Part shown: positions 41,972-51,653 of the stretch, piece after piece | Layout of the letters: each line of letters begins with the position of its first letter | How positions within the stretch are numbered: the first letter of the stretch is position 1 | NCBI GenBank assembly: GCA_030694365.1 | Contig: JAUXYM010000082.1 | Location: 62,001 to 126,000 of the forward strand | Length of the DNA: 64,000 nucleotides | Direction of reading: 5' to 3' | DNA from: Nevskia sp. | Lineage (GTDB): Bacteria; Pseudomonadota; Gammaproteobacteria; Nevskiales; Nevskiaceae | Translations under genes and position numbers: made by a program | The notes under the pieces: model-generated | Told to the model about the DNA's origin: nothing | What the model saw: only the letters and a program-made list of their open reading frames with translations | Database searches by the model: none

Positions 41972-42853
41972 TCTTCAGGCGCACGAACAGCAGGGTGCCG
42001 GCTTTCTTCACCGCCGCCGTGATCACCGCATCGAGATCGCTGCCGGTCGCCGCCGGCAGCTTGTCCACCGGCACGCCCTTGAACGTCGCGTAGACCTTGC
42101 TCTTCTCCGCCTCCGGCACCTGCCGAGTGTTCATCGGCTCGACACTGGCGACGGTCAGCGCGCGGTCGGTGGTCAGCAGCAGGTAGAACGGCTTGCCCTG
42201 GTAAACGGCTGCGAAGATCAGCGCCGTGCCGGACGGCCGCTGATCGGCCAGCGGGATGTAGATGGTGTTGTCGTCGGCCTTGCTCAGGGTTGCACCGAGC
42301 AAGGCCGCGCGGGCGACATCGGCATCGCTGAGCAGCGCGTCCTTCGGCAGCCAGGTCTTCACGCCGGGATTGGCTTTCGCGGTGGCTTCGTCGGCATTGG
42401 CGTTGCTTCGATGTCCTTGAACAAGCTGCCGACATAACGGCAGGACTCGCTGTCGTAACCAGTCGGCTGCGGCTCGCCGCAGGGCGGCGGTGCAGCCTGC
42501 GGGATCGGCGCGAACTTCCAGCTGATCGGCCTCTGCCAGTCGTGCGTGTAGTGCCGGCCACCGTCGGGCCAGACCTTGCGGGCGGCCAGGGTCGCGTAGA
42601 AGTTTTCGTCGTACCAGGCGCGCTTATCGTTGAGCTGCGGCGTGCCCTTGTAAGTGCCGAGCGGCAGCAGATCGCGCTTGGCGAGATCCTCCAGTGACAC
42701 CGAGCGGAGGGTCATGCCGTAAGGCGTATCGGCGACCGGCGGGGCTGTGACTGTTGGGAGAGCCTCAGGCTTCGCTGGCTTGGTGGCAGCGCTGGCCAAG
42801 CACAGCGTCAGGACCGCAGCCAGCACGGTCGCAGCAGATAGTTTCCGATTCAT
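41964..42853 (-). pseudogene. hypothetical exported protein split by a -1 frameshift
   Basis: ...GSLFKDIEA in frame 1, then NANADEATAKANPGVKTWLPKDALLSDADVARAALL in the other; join near 42408. Confidence 0.75.
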
Positions 42854-42996
42854 TTGCAGTCCCTTTTTATGCCCTGGGACGCGCTCTTGCGGCGCGCTGG
42901 TGCACGAATGTACCGGTAGTGCTGCAGGTTTCGATACTGTGGCGTACAGAACTCGGAATGCCCGGATTCCGTGAACGCCGTTCGCGCGACGATGGT

Positions 42997-43431
42997 TCAG
43001 TGCGCGGGGTTCAGCGCATTGCCCAGCAGCTCGCGCAGCGCGCTGATTCGCGCCTGGCGCGCGGCTCCCTCGTAATCGATCGCCGGCACCCGCCCCCAGA
43101 CCGGCGCTGGCCAGGCGGGGTCATTTTCGTAACGGGCGATGTGGTGGACGTGCAGCTGCGGAACCATGTTGCCGAGGGCGGCGATGTTCAGCTTGGTCGG
43201 CGAGAACGCCGTCATCAATGCTCGCGACAGCAGCATCGACTCGCGCAGCAATTGCTGCTGATCGGCCTCGCTCAGGTCGTGGATTTCACGAATCCCGGCG
43301 CGGCGCGGCACCAGGATCGTCCAGGGATAGTTGGCGTCGTTCGACAGCAGCAGGCGGCTCAAGGCGAAATCGCCAACCGGCACGGTGTCGGCCGCCAGCC
43401 GCGGATGCAGGGACCAGGTGGCGTCGTTCAT
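42997..43431 (-). CDS. HIT domain protein
   Basis: NMVPQLHVHHIARYENDPAWP HxHxH motif. Confidence 0.9.
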   Translation of the reverse strand: MNDATWSLHPRLAADTVPVGDFALSRLLLSNDANYPWTILVPRRAGIREIHDLSEADQQQLLRESMLLSRALMTAFSPTKLNIAALGNMVPQLHVHHIARYENDPAWPAPVWGRVPAIDYEGAARQARISALRELLGNALNPAH

Positions 43432-43439
43432 TGGTTAGT

Positions 43440-43727
43440 TCAGAGATCAGGATGCAGGCGCTTGCGCTCGGCGGTGTAGTCCCACCACGGCCGCGCCGCA
43501 GCGCCGTCGGCGAAGTCGACCACCGCGATGAAGGTATCGAGCACGCAGGGATCCTGCCGCTGGCCGGTCAGTTTGCAGAGCTGGCGATACAGCCGCAGCG
43601 GATCGGCGCCGCGCAGTTCCTGCGGCTGCTTGAGCCCGAGCTGCGCGAAATCGCGGGCCATCGCCGGGCCGATGTTCGGCAGATCGGTGAAGCGTCGGGC
43701 GTCGTCGATGTGGCGGGCCTTGCTCAT
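43440..43727 (-). CDS. helix-hairpin-helix domain protein
   Basis: RFTDLPNIGPAMARDFAQLGLKQPQELRGADPLRLY. Confidence 0.8.
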   Translation of the reverse strand: MSKARHIDDARRFTDLPNIGPAMARDFAQLGLKQPQELRGADPLRLYRQLCKLTGQRQDPCVLDTFIAVVDFADGAAARPWWDYTAERKRLHPDL

Positions 43728-43730
43728 GGG

Positions 43731-46497
43731 TCAGGGTGCTCCGGAGTCGATCCACTGGCCGATCAGCGCAACACCTTCGGCATCGACGACATGGCTGGCG
43801 ATGTTCGGCATGCGGTTGTCGTCGAGACGGCGCATGCGTTCCCAGATCAGGCTGGCTTCCTTGTTGCCGGAGGCGATGCGGTGGGCGTTGGGCAGGCCTA
43901 GCGTGGTGCCGCTCGGCGGGATGTTCAGCGTGCGAGTTTCAGACATCGCGGTGGTGGCGCGCAGGTCCATGTCGACCGGTGTCGGGCCGGCGGGCTGGTG
44001 GCACTGCGCACAGTTGGTATCGAGGTAGGCGCCGGCGCGGCGGCTCAGCGTGGCGGTGGTATCGGTCGGGTTGGCGAGCGAGCGATATTGACTGAGGCTG
44101 CCGATGTCGCGATCGAACAGGCCGACATGGTTGTAGGCACGCAACTGGTTGTCGTTGACGCCGTTCGGGAATCGCTGGCTGCGGTTCACCTGTTGGGTTT
44201 TGATGCCAAGCACGAAGCCGGCGGCGCTGTTGTGGCAGTTCAGGCAGGCGCTGCGGCTGGGGTATTCGTACAACTGCATGGTGCCGCCTCCGACGGTCAG
44301 CGTTTCGAACTCGGCGTTGGCGAGCAGATCGGCATCGTTGCCGGCGGCGTTCCACTTGTAGGTATAGCCGGCCCAGCCGTCAGCCTGATGGACGAATACC
44401 CGGGTTTCCAGCCGCCGCGTGCTGCCGTTGGCGAGGCGGATCTCGAAGTGTTTGACGGTGACGGTGTCGGCCGGGAAGGTCCAGGCGCGATCCGCCGTGA
44501 AGCCGATCAGGCCGTTGTTCGGCAGCGCCAGCCAGCGCCGCTTGGTCGCGCCGTCGGACCAGAACGTGGCCTTGACGCTGTATTCGATCAGGCCGGGATT
44601 CGGCGTCAATGTCGTCAGATTGCTGAACAACCCGGTCTGCGACAGCTTTTGCGGAAAGCTTGGCCCCGGAGTGGTACCGGTGCCGCGCACCAGCTTGTAG
44701 ATGCGGCCGTCGTAGGAGGTGATGTAGACCTCGCCATTGGCGTCTTCGCCGAACGAGCTGGGATTGCCGGGAATCTGCGCCAGCGCCGTCGGGTTGGCTG
44801 GTTCACCGGTGGCCGGAATCGCCAGCAATGCCGACGAGCAGAAGTCCGAGAACAGGTACTGGCCGATCAGCGCCGGAATCGCGCTGCCGCGATAGACGTA
44901 GCCGCCGCTGATGCTGCAGCCGGTTGCATGGTCGTACTCGGCCACCGGGTCGATGAAGTCGTTTCCAGCCGGCTTCTGGACATCGGCAGTCGGGTAGCCG
45001 TGTCGGCCCTCGCGGACGCTCCAGCCGTAGTTGCCGCCGCGGCTGAGGACGTCGACCTCTTCATAATATAATTGCTCTGGCCGACATCGGCGGACCAGAG
45101 CCGGCCGGTGGCGCGGTCGAAACTCATCCGGAACGGATTGCGCAGGCCGTAAGCCCAGATTTCGCCGCGCCGGCCGGTCTGGCCGGCGAAGGGGTTGTCG
45201 GCCGGGATGCTGCCATCGCGGTTCAGGCGCAGCGTCTTGCCGAGCAGCACGTTCAGGTTCTGGCCGTTGGCCATCGGATCGCCAGCACTGCCGCCATCAC
45301 CGGTGGCGACATAAAGCTTGCCATCCGGACCGAAGCCTAGCCAGCCACCCTTGTGATTGGCGAACGGCTGAGCGAATTCGAGCAGCACGGTTTCGCTTGC
45401 CGGGTCCGCGACATCAGGGTTTGTGCTGACGCGGAAGCGCGAAATGCGGGTGCGCAGTGCGCCGCTCGCCGGGTTGTAATTGACGTAGAACCAGCCGTTG
45501 CTGCCGTAGTCCGGATCGAAGGCGAAGCCGAGCAGGCCGAGTTCGCCGCCGCTCTGGCTGACCCGGCTGCGCAGGTCCAGAAAGGTTTTCACGACGCTGG
45601 TTGCCGGATCGTTCGCGAACACCTGGACCAGGCCCGGCTGGGTCGCGACGAATAGCCGCCCGGCGTCAGCCGGTGGCGCGCTGATGAACAGCGGCAGCTG
45701 GAACAGCAGATTCGGGAAAGCGTTGGTGATCGCTACCTCGCCCTGCTGAACGCTCTGCGACGGGAAGGCCAGCGGCGTCAGCACCGGGCGGCTGCTCAGG
45801 CCGTAAGGCGCGGTCGCGGGGTTGACGGTGATCGCCACCGTGCGATCGACCCGCCCGCCACCGCTGACCCGACAGCGCAGGTCGTAGCCGGCGATGCCGA
45901 CGGCAGTGGGCTTCACCACTTCGCTGCCTTTGAGCGGCTTGCTGCCCGACCAGGCATCGCTGGCGGTGCAGGAGGTGGCGTTCTTGCTGACCCAATTCAG
46001 CGTGGCCGACTGGCCGAGCGTGATCGTCGTCGGATTGGCGCTCAAGGTCAGTTCCGGCGCTGGCGGCACCACCACGACGCTGACGCTGCTGGTCACCGAG
46101 CCACCGCCGCCGGTGCACTTACTCAGCGGACCTGAAGTAGGAGCACAGAAGAGAAAATATTCATTATGTTTTTCAATAACATAGAAATACAAAATGTCGC
46201 TTTACTTGGCGACTTCTGAGTAAGCGTGTAGGTCTTGGTGCCGGCGGTCGGCTTGCTGACGCGAGAACCGGTGGTGGCCTGGCTGCCGCTCCAGGCGCCG
46301 CTGGCAGTGCAGGCGGTGGCGCCGGACGAAGTCCAGCGCAGCGTCGTCGATGCGCCCAGCGCGATGGTTGTCGGCTCGGCAGTGAAGCTCAGTTTCGGCG
46401 TCGCAGCGCGCGCGGCTGGCGACAGCAGGACGAGGCTCAGAATCAGATTGGCAGTAAGGGGACGCACTGGACGACCCTCCTCTGGCGGGCGCAGCAA
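43731..46497 (-). pseudogene. disrupted PQQ-dependent sugar dehydrogenase / c-type cytochrome-like protein with N-terminal Ig-like repeats
   Basis: Three ORF fragments: 46123-46497 (signal peptide + Ig-like), 44867-46192 (Ig-like + GSDH, GDGGSAGDPMANGQNLNVLLGKTLRLNRDG), 43731-44945 (CLNCH, CAQCH). Broken by MITE and a 5-bp duplication. Confidence 0.9.
46119..46223. mobile_element. 105-bp MITE-like element, copy 2 (inside the PQQ dehydrogenase gene)
   Basis: Identical over 105 bp and in the same orientation to 21095-21199; TTACTCAG/CTGAGTAA ends. Confidence 0.92.
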
Positions 46498-46575
46498 TTT
46501 GCCGACAGCCTGCTCTCGCCGTCAAATGCGCGACTGCCGGAGCGAAGAGGACGCTGTCCGGCCACGGGAAAACGA

Positions 46576-47019
46576 TCAGCCAGCGGGCCTGGCCCTGTCG
46601 ACGGCGATCACCGAAACGGTCAGCCGCGAGATGCAGACCAGCCGATCCTGCTCGTCGACGATGCGAATCTCCCAGACCTGCGTGGTGCGGCCGATGTGCA
46701 GCGGCCGCGCGGTGCCGATGACGATGCCGCTGGTCGGCGGGCGAATGTGGTTGGCGTTGATATCCAGCCCCACCGCTGCGCCGGTGCCCGGGGCGATGCA
46801 CAAGTAGGCGGCGATGCTGCCGAGTTCCTCGGCCAGCACGCAGGACGCGCCGCCATGCAGGCGGCCGAACGGCTGCACCGTGCGATGGTCGACCGGCATG
46901 GTGCCGCGCAGGTAATCGACGCCGACTTCGGTGATTTTCAGGCCGAGATGGCCGCCGAGGCTGTTCGCAGGAATCGGCCATTGCTGACCAATGGTGACCG
47001 GCTGTTTCCAGATGCTCAT
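46576..47019 (-). CDS. hotdog-fold thioesterase (PaaI/YbdB-like)
   Basis: QPFGRLHGGASCVLAEELGSIAAYL...GLDINANHIRP. Confidence 0.9.
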   Translation of the reverse strand: MSIWKQPVTIGQQWPIPANSLGGHLGLKITEVGVDYLRGTMPVDHRTVQPFGRLHGGASCVLAEELGSIAAYLCIAPGTGAAVGLDINANHIRPPTSGIVIGTARPLHIGRTTQVWEIRIVDEQDRLVCISRLTVSVIAVDRARPAG

Positions 47020-47131
47020 ATCGATGATCAAGGGGCGCAGAAGTTGGGCCGTCACTTTAACGCGACTGCCGGGTCGGCCCGACCTGCTCGCTTACACTCA
47101 TTGCCCTGAATGAACGGCTGGAGGATCGCGC

Positions 47132-47773
47132 ATGGCTCGTACTGCTTTGATGGTTGGTGCCACCGGCCTGGTTGGCGCCGCACTGCTCGATCGCCTGCTT
47201 GCGGCGCCCGAGTACGTCACGGTGACGGTGCTCGGCCGCCGTGCGCCGGCGGTCACTCACGCGAAGCTGCGCTTCGTCCCGTCGACGCTCGAAGATCTCG
47301 ACGGCCTCGCCGATCCGCTTGCCGCCGATGATCTGTTCTCCTGCCTCGGCACCACGACCAAAGCAGCCGGCGGCCATGCCGGGCTGGAGCGGGTCGATTA
47401 CACGATGGTGCTGGCGGTAGCCCGCGCTGCGCAGGCCGGGGGTGTGAAGCGCTTCTTCGGCGTGTCTGCCGCCGGTGCCAGCGCGACCTCGCTGGCGCTC
47501 TACTCGCGGCTCAAGGCGCGCATGGAGCGAGACGTGGCAGCGGTCGGCTTCGAGTCCACGCAGTTCTTCCGGCCGTCACTGCTGCTCGGTGCCCGCAGCG
47601 AATCGCGGCCGGCCGAGGCGCTGGGCCAGAAGCTCGCGCCGCTGCTGTCTCCGCTATGCGTGGGGCCGCTGCGCAAGTACCGGCCGATCACGGCGGAACA
47701 AGTCGCCGATGCGATGCTGCTCAAGGCTCGTCTATCGACTGGCGGCGTGCAGGTGCATGACTTGCCGCTTTAG
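47132..47773 (+). CDS. NAD(P)-binding oxidoreductase (atypical SDR, HTATIP2-like)
   Basis: ALMVGATGLVGAALLDRLLAAPEY; LGTTTKAAGG; YSRLKARMERDV. Confidence 0.88.
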   Translation: MARTALMVGATGLVGAALLDRLLAAPEYVTVTVLGRRAPAVTHAKLRFVPSTLEDLDGLADPLAADDLFSCLGTTTKAAGGHAGLERVDYTMVLAVARAAQAGGVKRFFGVSAAGASATSLALYSRLKARMERDVAAVGFESTQFFRPSLLLGARSESRPAEALGQKLAPLLSPLCVGPLRKYRPITAEQVADAMLLKARLSTGGVQVHDLPL

Positions 47774-47782
47774 CGGACGCGC

Positions 47783-48664
47783 CTACTCGCGTTCGAGCCG
47801 CTTGCGCAGATCCGCGAACTGCGCAAGCTCCGCGTCACCGGAAACCGGGTAATGCAGGTTCAGGCCTTCGAGCGTGCGGACCACGATGTCGGCCACGGCC
47901 GCACGCATGTACGGCTTCGAATCGGCCGGGATCGCGTACCACGGTGCCCAGGGGCGCGAGGTTTCGTTGAGGGCGTCCTCGTAGGCCTGCATGTAGGCGT
48001 CCCAGTGCTCGCGCTCGGCGACGTCGGCGGCTTCGAACTTCCAATACTTTTCCGGCTCGGTCAGGCGGGCGAGGAAGCGCTGGCGCTGTTCTTCCTTCGA
48101 AACGTTGAGCCAGAACTTGATGATCACCGTGCCGTTACGGGCCAGGTGGCGTTCGTGATCGCGGATCGAGGCGTAGCGCTGTTTCCAGAATTTCTTCGGA
48201 TGCTTGCCGACACTCAAGTGCTGCGCGTCGAGGAACTGCGGATGCACCTTCACCGCCAGCACTTCTTCGTAGTAGCTGCGGTTGAACACGCCGATGCGGC
48301 CGCGCTCGGGCAAGCGGCAGGCGGTGCGCCACAGAAAGTCGTGGTCCAGCTCTTCAGCGCTTGGCCGCTTGAAGGCATGCACCTGGCAGCCGGCGGGATT
48401 GACGCCGGACAGCACGGCGCGAATCGTCGAGTCCTTGCCGGCGGTGTCCATCGCCTGAAACACCAGCAGCACCGAGTGGTGATCGTGGGCGTAGAGGATT
48501 TTCTGCAGATCGTCGAGCGTGGCGACCTGATCGCGCAGCCGGTCTTTCTGCGCCTCGTCATCCGCTGCACTTTTCGGCGGCGCGGTACGGGCCTTGTCGA
48601 TGCGAAAGCTGCCGTCGTCCGGAACCAGATAAGGGCTGTCGTCGACGATCGGTTTCTTGCTCAT
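47783..48664 (-). CDS. PPK2 family polyphosphate kinase/phosphotransferase
   Basis: LLVFQAMDTAGKDSTIRAVLSGVNPAGCQVHAFKRPS; GVFNRSYYEEVLAVKV. Confidence 0.95.
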   Translation of the reverse strand: MSKKPIVDDSPYLVPDDGSFRIDKARTAPPKSAADDEAQKDRLRDQVATLDDLQKILYAHDHHSVLLVFQAMDTAGKDSTIRAVLSGVNPAGCQVHAFKRPSAEELDHDFLWRTACRLPERGRIGVFNRSYYEEVLAVKVHPQFLDAQHLSVGKHPKKFWKQRYASIRDHERHLARNGTVIIKFWLNVSKEEQRQRFLARLTEPEKYWKFEAADVAEREHWDAYMQAYEDALNETSRPWAPWYAIPADSKPYMRAAVADIVVRTLEGLNLHYPVSGDAELAQFADLRKRLERE

Positions 48665-49314
48665 GGCTTCACCGGATTGGCAGGTCCGGGCAGGACATAG
48701 AACAGCACGCTGAAGAAGTGAAAGATGCTGCCGGCAAGCACGAACAGATGCCAGATCGCATGGTGATAACGCAGGCGGGTCGAGGCGTAGAAGATGGTGC
48801 CGAAGCTGTACGACAGGCCGCCAGCGAGCAGCAGCCACAGGCCGCCATCGGGAATCGCCGCGATCATCGACTTGCCGGCGACCACGCCGCACCAGCCCAT
48901 CAGCAGATAGACCGCCAGCGACAGCCATTCGAAGCGGCCGGTGGTGAAGATCTTGAACACGATGCCGACGAAGGCCAGCCCCCAGACGAACAGGAACAAG
49001 GGCCAACCCCAGGGGCTGTCGCGCAGCGCGATCAAGGTATACGGCGTGTAGGTGCCGGCGATCAGCACATAGATCAGGCAGTGGTCGAGCACCCGGAAGA
49101 TGTGCTTCGGGCGCGGCATCGGAATGCTGTGAAAGAGCGTCGAGGCCGCGTACATCAGGATCAGCGAGCCGCCGAAGATGCTGCTGGCGACCAGTTCCCG
49201 GGTGCCGCCGTGAAGTACCGAGCGGGCCACCAGCACACAGAGGCCGACGATCGCCAGCAACGCGCCCAGGCCGTGGGTCAGGCTGTGGACCAGTTCCTCG
49301 CCGAAGCTGTACAG
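48661..49314 (-). CDS. hemolysin III family (TrhA/YqfA-like) protein, start codon unclear
   Basis: YSFGEELVHSLTHGLGALLAIVGL...DHCLIYVLIAGTYTPYTL; no in-frame ATG/GTG upstream of the conserved N-terminus. Confidence 0.8.
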   Translation of the reverse strand: MYSFGEELVHSLTHGLGALLAIVGLCVLVARSVLHGGTRELVASSIFGGSLILMYAASTLFHSIPMPRPKHIFRVLDHCLIYVLIAGTYTPYTLIALRDSPWGWPLFLFVWGLAFVGIVFKIFTTGRFEWLSLAVYLLMGWCGVVAGKSMIAAIPDGGLWLLLAGGLSYSFGTIFYASTRLRYHHAIWHLFVLAGSIFHFFSVLFYVLPGPANPVKP

Positions 49315-49422
49315 GTTGTGGGTCGCTTCGCGGATCGCGGCGATGGCGCGTTGCTCGCCAGCCGGGGCGGCATCGGCGTCCGCATCGGGTGCCGGGGAAT
49401 GGGGTTCGAGTTCAGTGATGGT

Positions 49423-49706
49423 TAGGGCCTGTTAACAATTACTTTGGTCACTGCGTTGCGAGTCAAAAAGACGCCGGGCAAGGCGCGAACTGCAGGCCAT
49501 AGCTTACCTATGGCCAAGGTTCGCAACGAAGTCCCGGCGGCCCAGACAAATTACTTGGGGCCGCAACCCTTCGGGGCGGAGCCATTTCTGCGCATTGCTG
49601 CCTCTCTCGTCGCGCCAATGGGTCGGCCATTGGCCGCTCCTCGTTCGTTGCACTGCGCAGAAATGACCTCCGCCGCAGCGAGCAAAGTAAGTGTCAACAG
49701 ACCCTA
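49423..49706. mobile_element. 284-bp TIR element (MITE-like) between GNAT and hemolysin III genes
   Basis: Left TAGGGCCTGTTAACAATTACTTTG and reverse complement of right end TAGGGTCTGTTGACACTTACTTTG, 21/24 identical; nested internal palindromes; TA at both ends. Confidence 0.8.
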
Positions 49707-50149
49707 GCCATCCAGCGATTTGACGAAATGGAATGAGGTGATCTGAAGGCCTTCGCGGAAATAGAACTTGTGCGCTTGCAGGCGCGGCGTGCCGGAGTCC
49801 AGGGTTAACTGGGTACAGCCGGCATCGCGCGCCTTCGCTTCGCACCAGCCGAGCAGGGCCTTGCCGACGCCGGTGGAGCGGTGGCCGGCATCGGTGACCA
49901 GATCCTCGATGTACAGCTCGCTGCGCGAAAAGGTCTTTTCGAGGATGCGCCAGACGGTCAGGCCGAGCACGAAACCGTCGTCGACGGCACCAGCATCCGC
50001 GCGCCGCCGGCGAACACCCGCTGCATCTGGCCGACATATTCCGGCATCAGTTGCGGCCGCAACTGGCGGTGCACGGATTCAGCCTGCTGCAGCCAGTTAC
50101 CGGCAACGATACGGCCTGAGGAATCGGTGATCTCAATGATCTGGGTCAT
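49704..50149 (-). pseudogene. GNAT family N-acetyltransferase with a -1 frameshift
   Basis: MTQIIEITDSS...GGARMLV in one frame, AVDDGFVLGLTVWRILEKTFSRSELYIEDLVTDAGHRSTGVGKALL in another; join near 49990. Confidence 0.85.
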
Positions 50150-50361
50150 GAACGGGCTCGCGACAGGTGGACTTGGCAGCGTGTCGGGGAGTCTGGGGGC
50201 ATGTCGGGATGAGCTGCAAATCCGGTCATGGCGATGGCTGGTCGTTCGCATCATCGGCTGCGCCGTCCGGCTGCTGAACGGGAACTCCCGGCTGCTATGA
50301 TCGGTCCACTCTGGTGACGCCTGAACGTCACTAACCTTTTGTTTACAAGGAGCAAGACCTG

Positions 50362-51078
50362 ATGAGTACGCCCAATCCATTCCGCAGTGTCCCGGTCACC
50401 GGGAGTGCCGCGTCACGCGGTGGCAGCAGCGCGCTGAGCACCAATTCGGTGCTGCGCAATACCTATCTGCTGCTGTCCGCGACCCTGCTGTTCTCGGCGC
50501 TGATGGCTGGCCTGTCGATGGCGATCGGCGCACCGCGCGGTGCCGGCATGGTCTGCTCGCTGGTCTCGCTTGGCCTGCTCTGGTTCGTGGTGCCGCGCAC
50601 GGCGAACTCAGCGAACGGCATCTGGGTGGTGTTCGCGGTCACCGGCCTGCTCGGCTTCGGCCTTGGCCCGGTGCTCAACAGCTACATCGGCCGCTTCGCC
50701 AACGGCTCGCAGATCGTCATGATGGCCTTCGGGCTGACCGGTTCGATCTTCGTCGGCTTGTCCGCTTACGCGGTGAAGTCCGGCCGTGATTTCAGCTTCA
50801 TGCGCGGCTTCGTCTACGGCGGCGTGATGCTGGCCTTCGTGATGTCGATCGGCCTGCTGGTGGCGTCGATGTTCGGCTACTACTTCCAGCCGCTGGCGCT
50901 GGGCATCTCGGCGATGTTCGCGCTGCTGATGTGCGGCATGATCCTGTCGCAGACCTCGGACATCATCCACGGCATCGAGACCAACTACATCCTGGCGACG
51001 ATCAGCCTGTACGTGGCGATCTACAACCTGTTCACCAGCCTGCTGCATCTGCTCGGCTTCGCTGCCGGCGACGATTGA
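50362..51078 (+). CDS. Bax inhibitor-1/YccA family membrane protein
   Basis: Seven-TM; NTYLLLSATLLFSALMAGLSM...LYVAIYNLFTSLLHLLG. Confidence 0.92.
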   Translation: MSTPNPFRSVPVTGSAASRGGSSALSTNSVLRNTYLLLSATLLFSALMAGLSMAIGAPRGAGMVCSLVSLGLLWFVVPRTANSANGIWVVFAVTGLLGFGLGPVLNSYIGRFANGSQIVMMAFGLTGSIFVGLSAYAVKSGRDFSFMRGFVYGGVMLAFVMSIGLLVASMFGYYFQPLALGISAMFALLMCGMILSQTSDIIHGIETNYILATISLYVAIYNLFTSLLHLLGFAAGDD

Positions 51079-51098
51079 TCGGCGGCTGATTGGCGGCG

Positions 51099-51145
51099 CT
51101 GAATAAGAAAAACCCCGCGTTCATCGCGGGGTTTTTCTTATTCAG
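51099..51145. terminator. bidirectional rho-independent terminator
   Basis: 21-bp perfect stem CTGAATAAGAAAAACCCCGCG-TTCAT-CGCGGGGTTTTTCTTATTCAG between convergent genes. Confidence 0.95.
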
Positions 51146-51164
51146 ACATATAAGCTGCTGTTCT

Positions 51165-51602
51165 TCATGGCTTCATCAGGTGACGAACGACAAAAACCGT
51201 CAGGAATCCGAAAGCCATGAACGTCAGCGTCGCCGCAAACGAACGCTTCGAGAACCTAGCCAAACCGCAGATGCCGTGGCCGGAGGTGCAGCCATTGCCC
51301 ATGCGCGTCCCGAATCCCACGAGCAGACCTGCCACGATCAATCCGGTCCAGCTCGTGGCCGTCTCGCCCACCTTTGCAACCCCCATCATGGTCGCCATCA
51401 ACGGTCCAATCATAAGGCCCGACAGAAACAGGATTCGCCACCCCGACTGTCCGGATGTTCTATCGAGCACCAGACCACCGAGGATGCCGCTAATGCCGGC
51501 GATGCGGCCTGTCGTCAGAAACAGGACCGCAGAGGAAAGCCCTATCAATGCGCCTCCGAACAGGGCGTAACCCCAGGCGGTGTAATCCACAACCATGTTC
51601 AT
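51165..51602 (-). CDS. YeeE/YedE family (sulfur transport) protein
   Basis: GFGTRMGNGCTSGHGICGLARFSKRS motif. Confidence 0.92.
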   Translation of the reverse strand: MNMVVDYTAWGYALFGGALIGLSSAVLFLTTGRIAGISGILGGLVLDRTSGQSGWRILFLSGLMIGPLMATMMGVAKVGETATSWTGLIVAGLLVGFGTRMGNGCTSGHGICGLARFSKRSFAATLTFMAFGFLTVFVVRHLMKP

Positions 51603-51653
51603 GTTCGCTGACGAACCTGTTTTTATTGAATTCCAGACACTGAATGCCGCGAA

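Noticed and set aside
49444-49707. 87-aa ORF inside the 284-bp TIR element
   Set aside because: Spans palindromic repeat sequence; more likely a repeat-derived spurious ORF than a gene.
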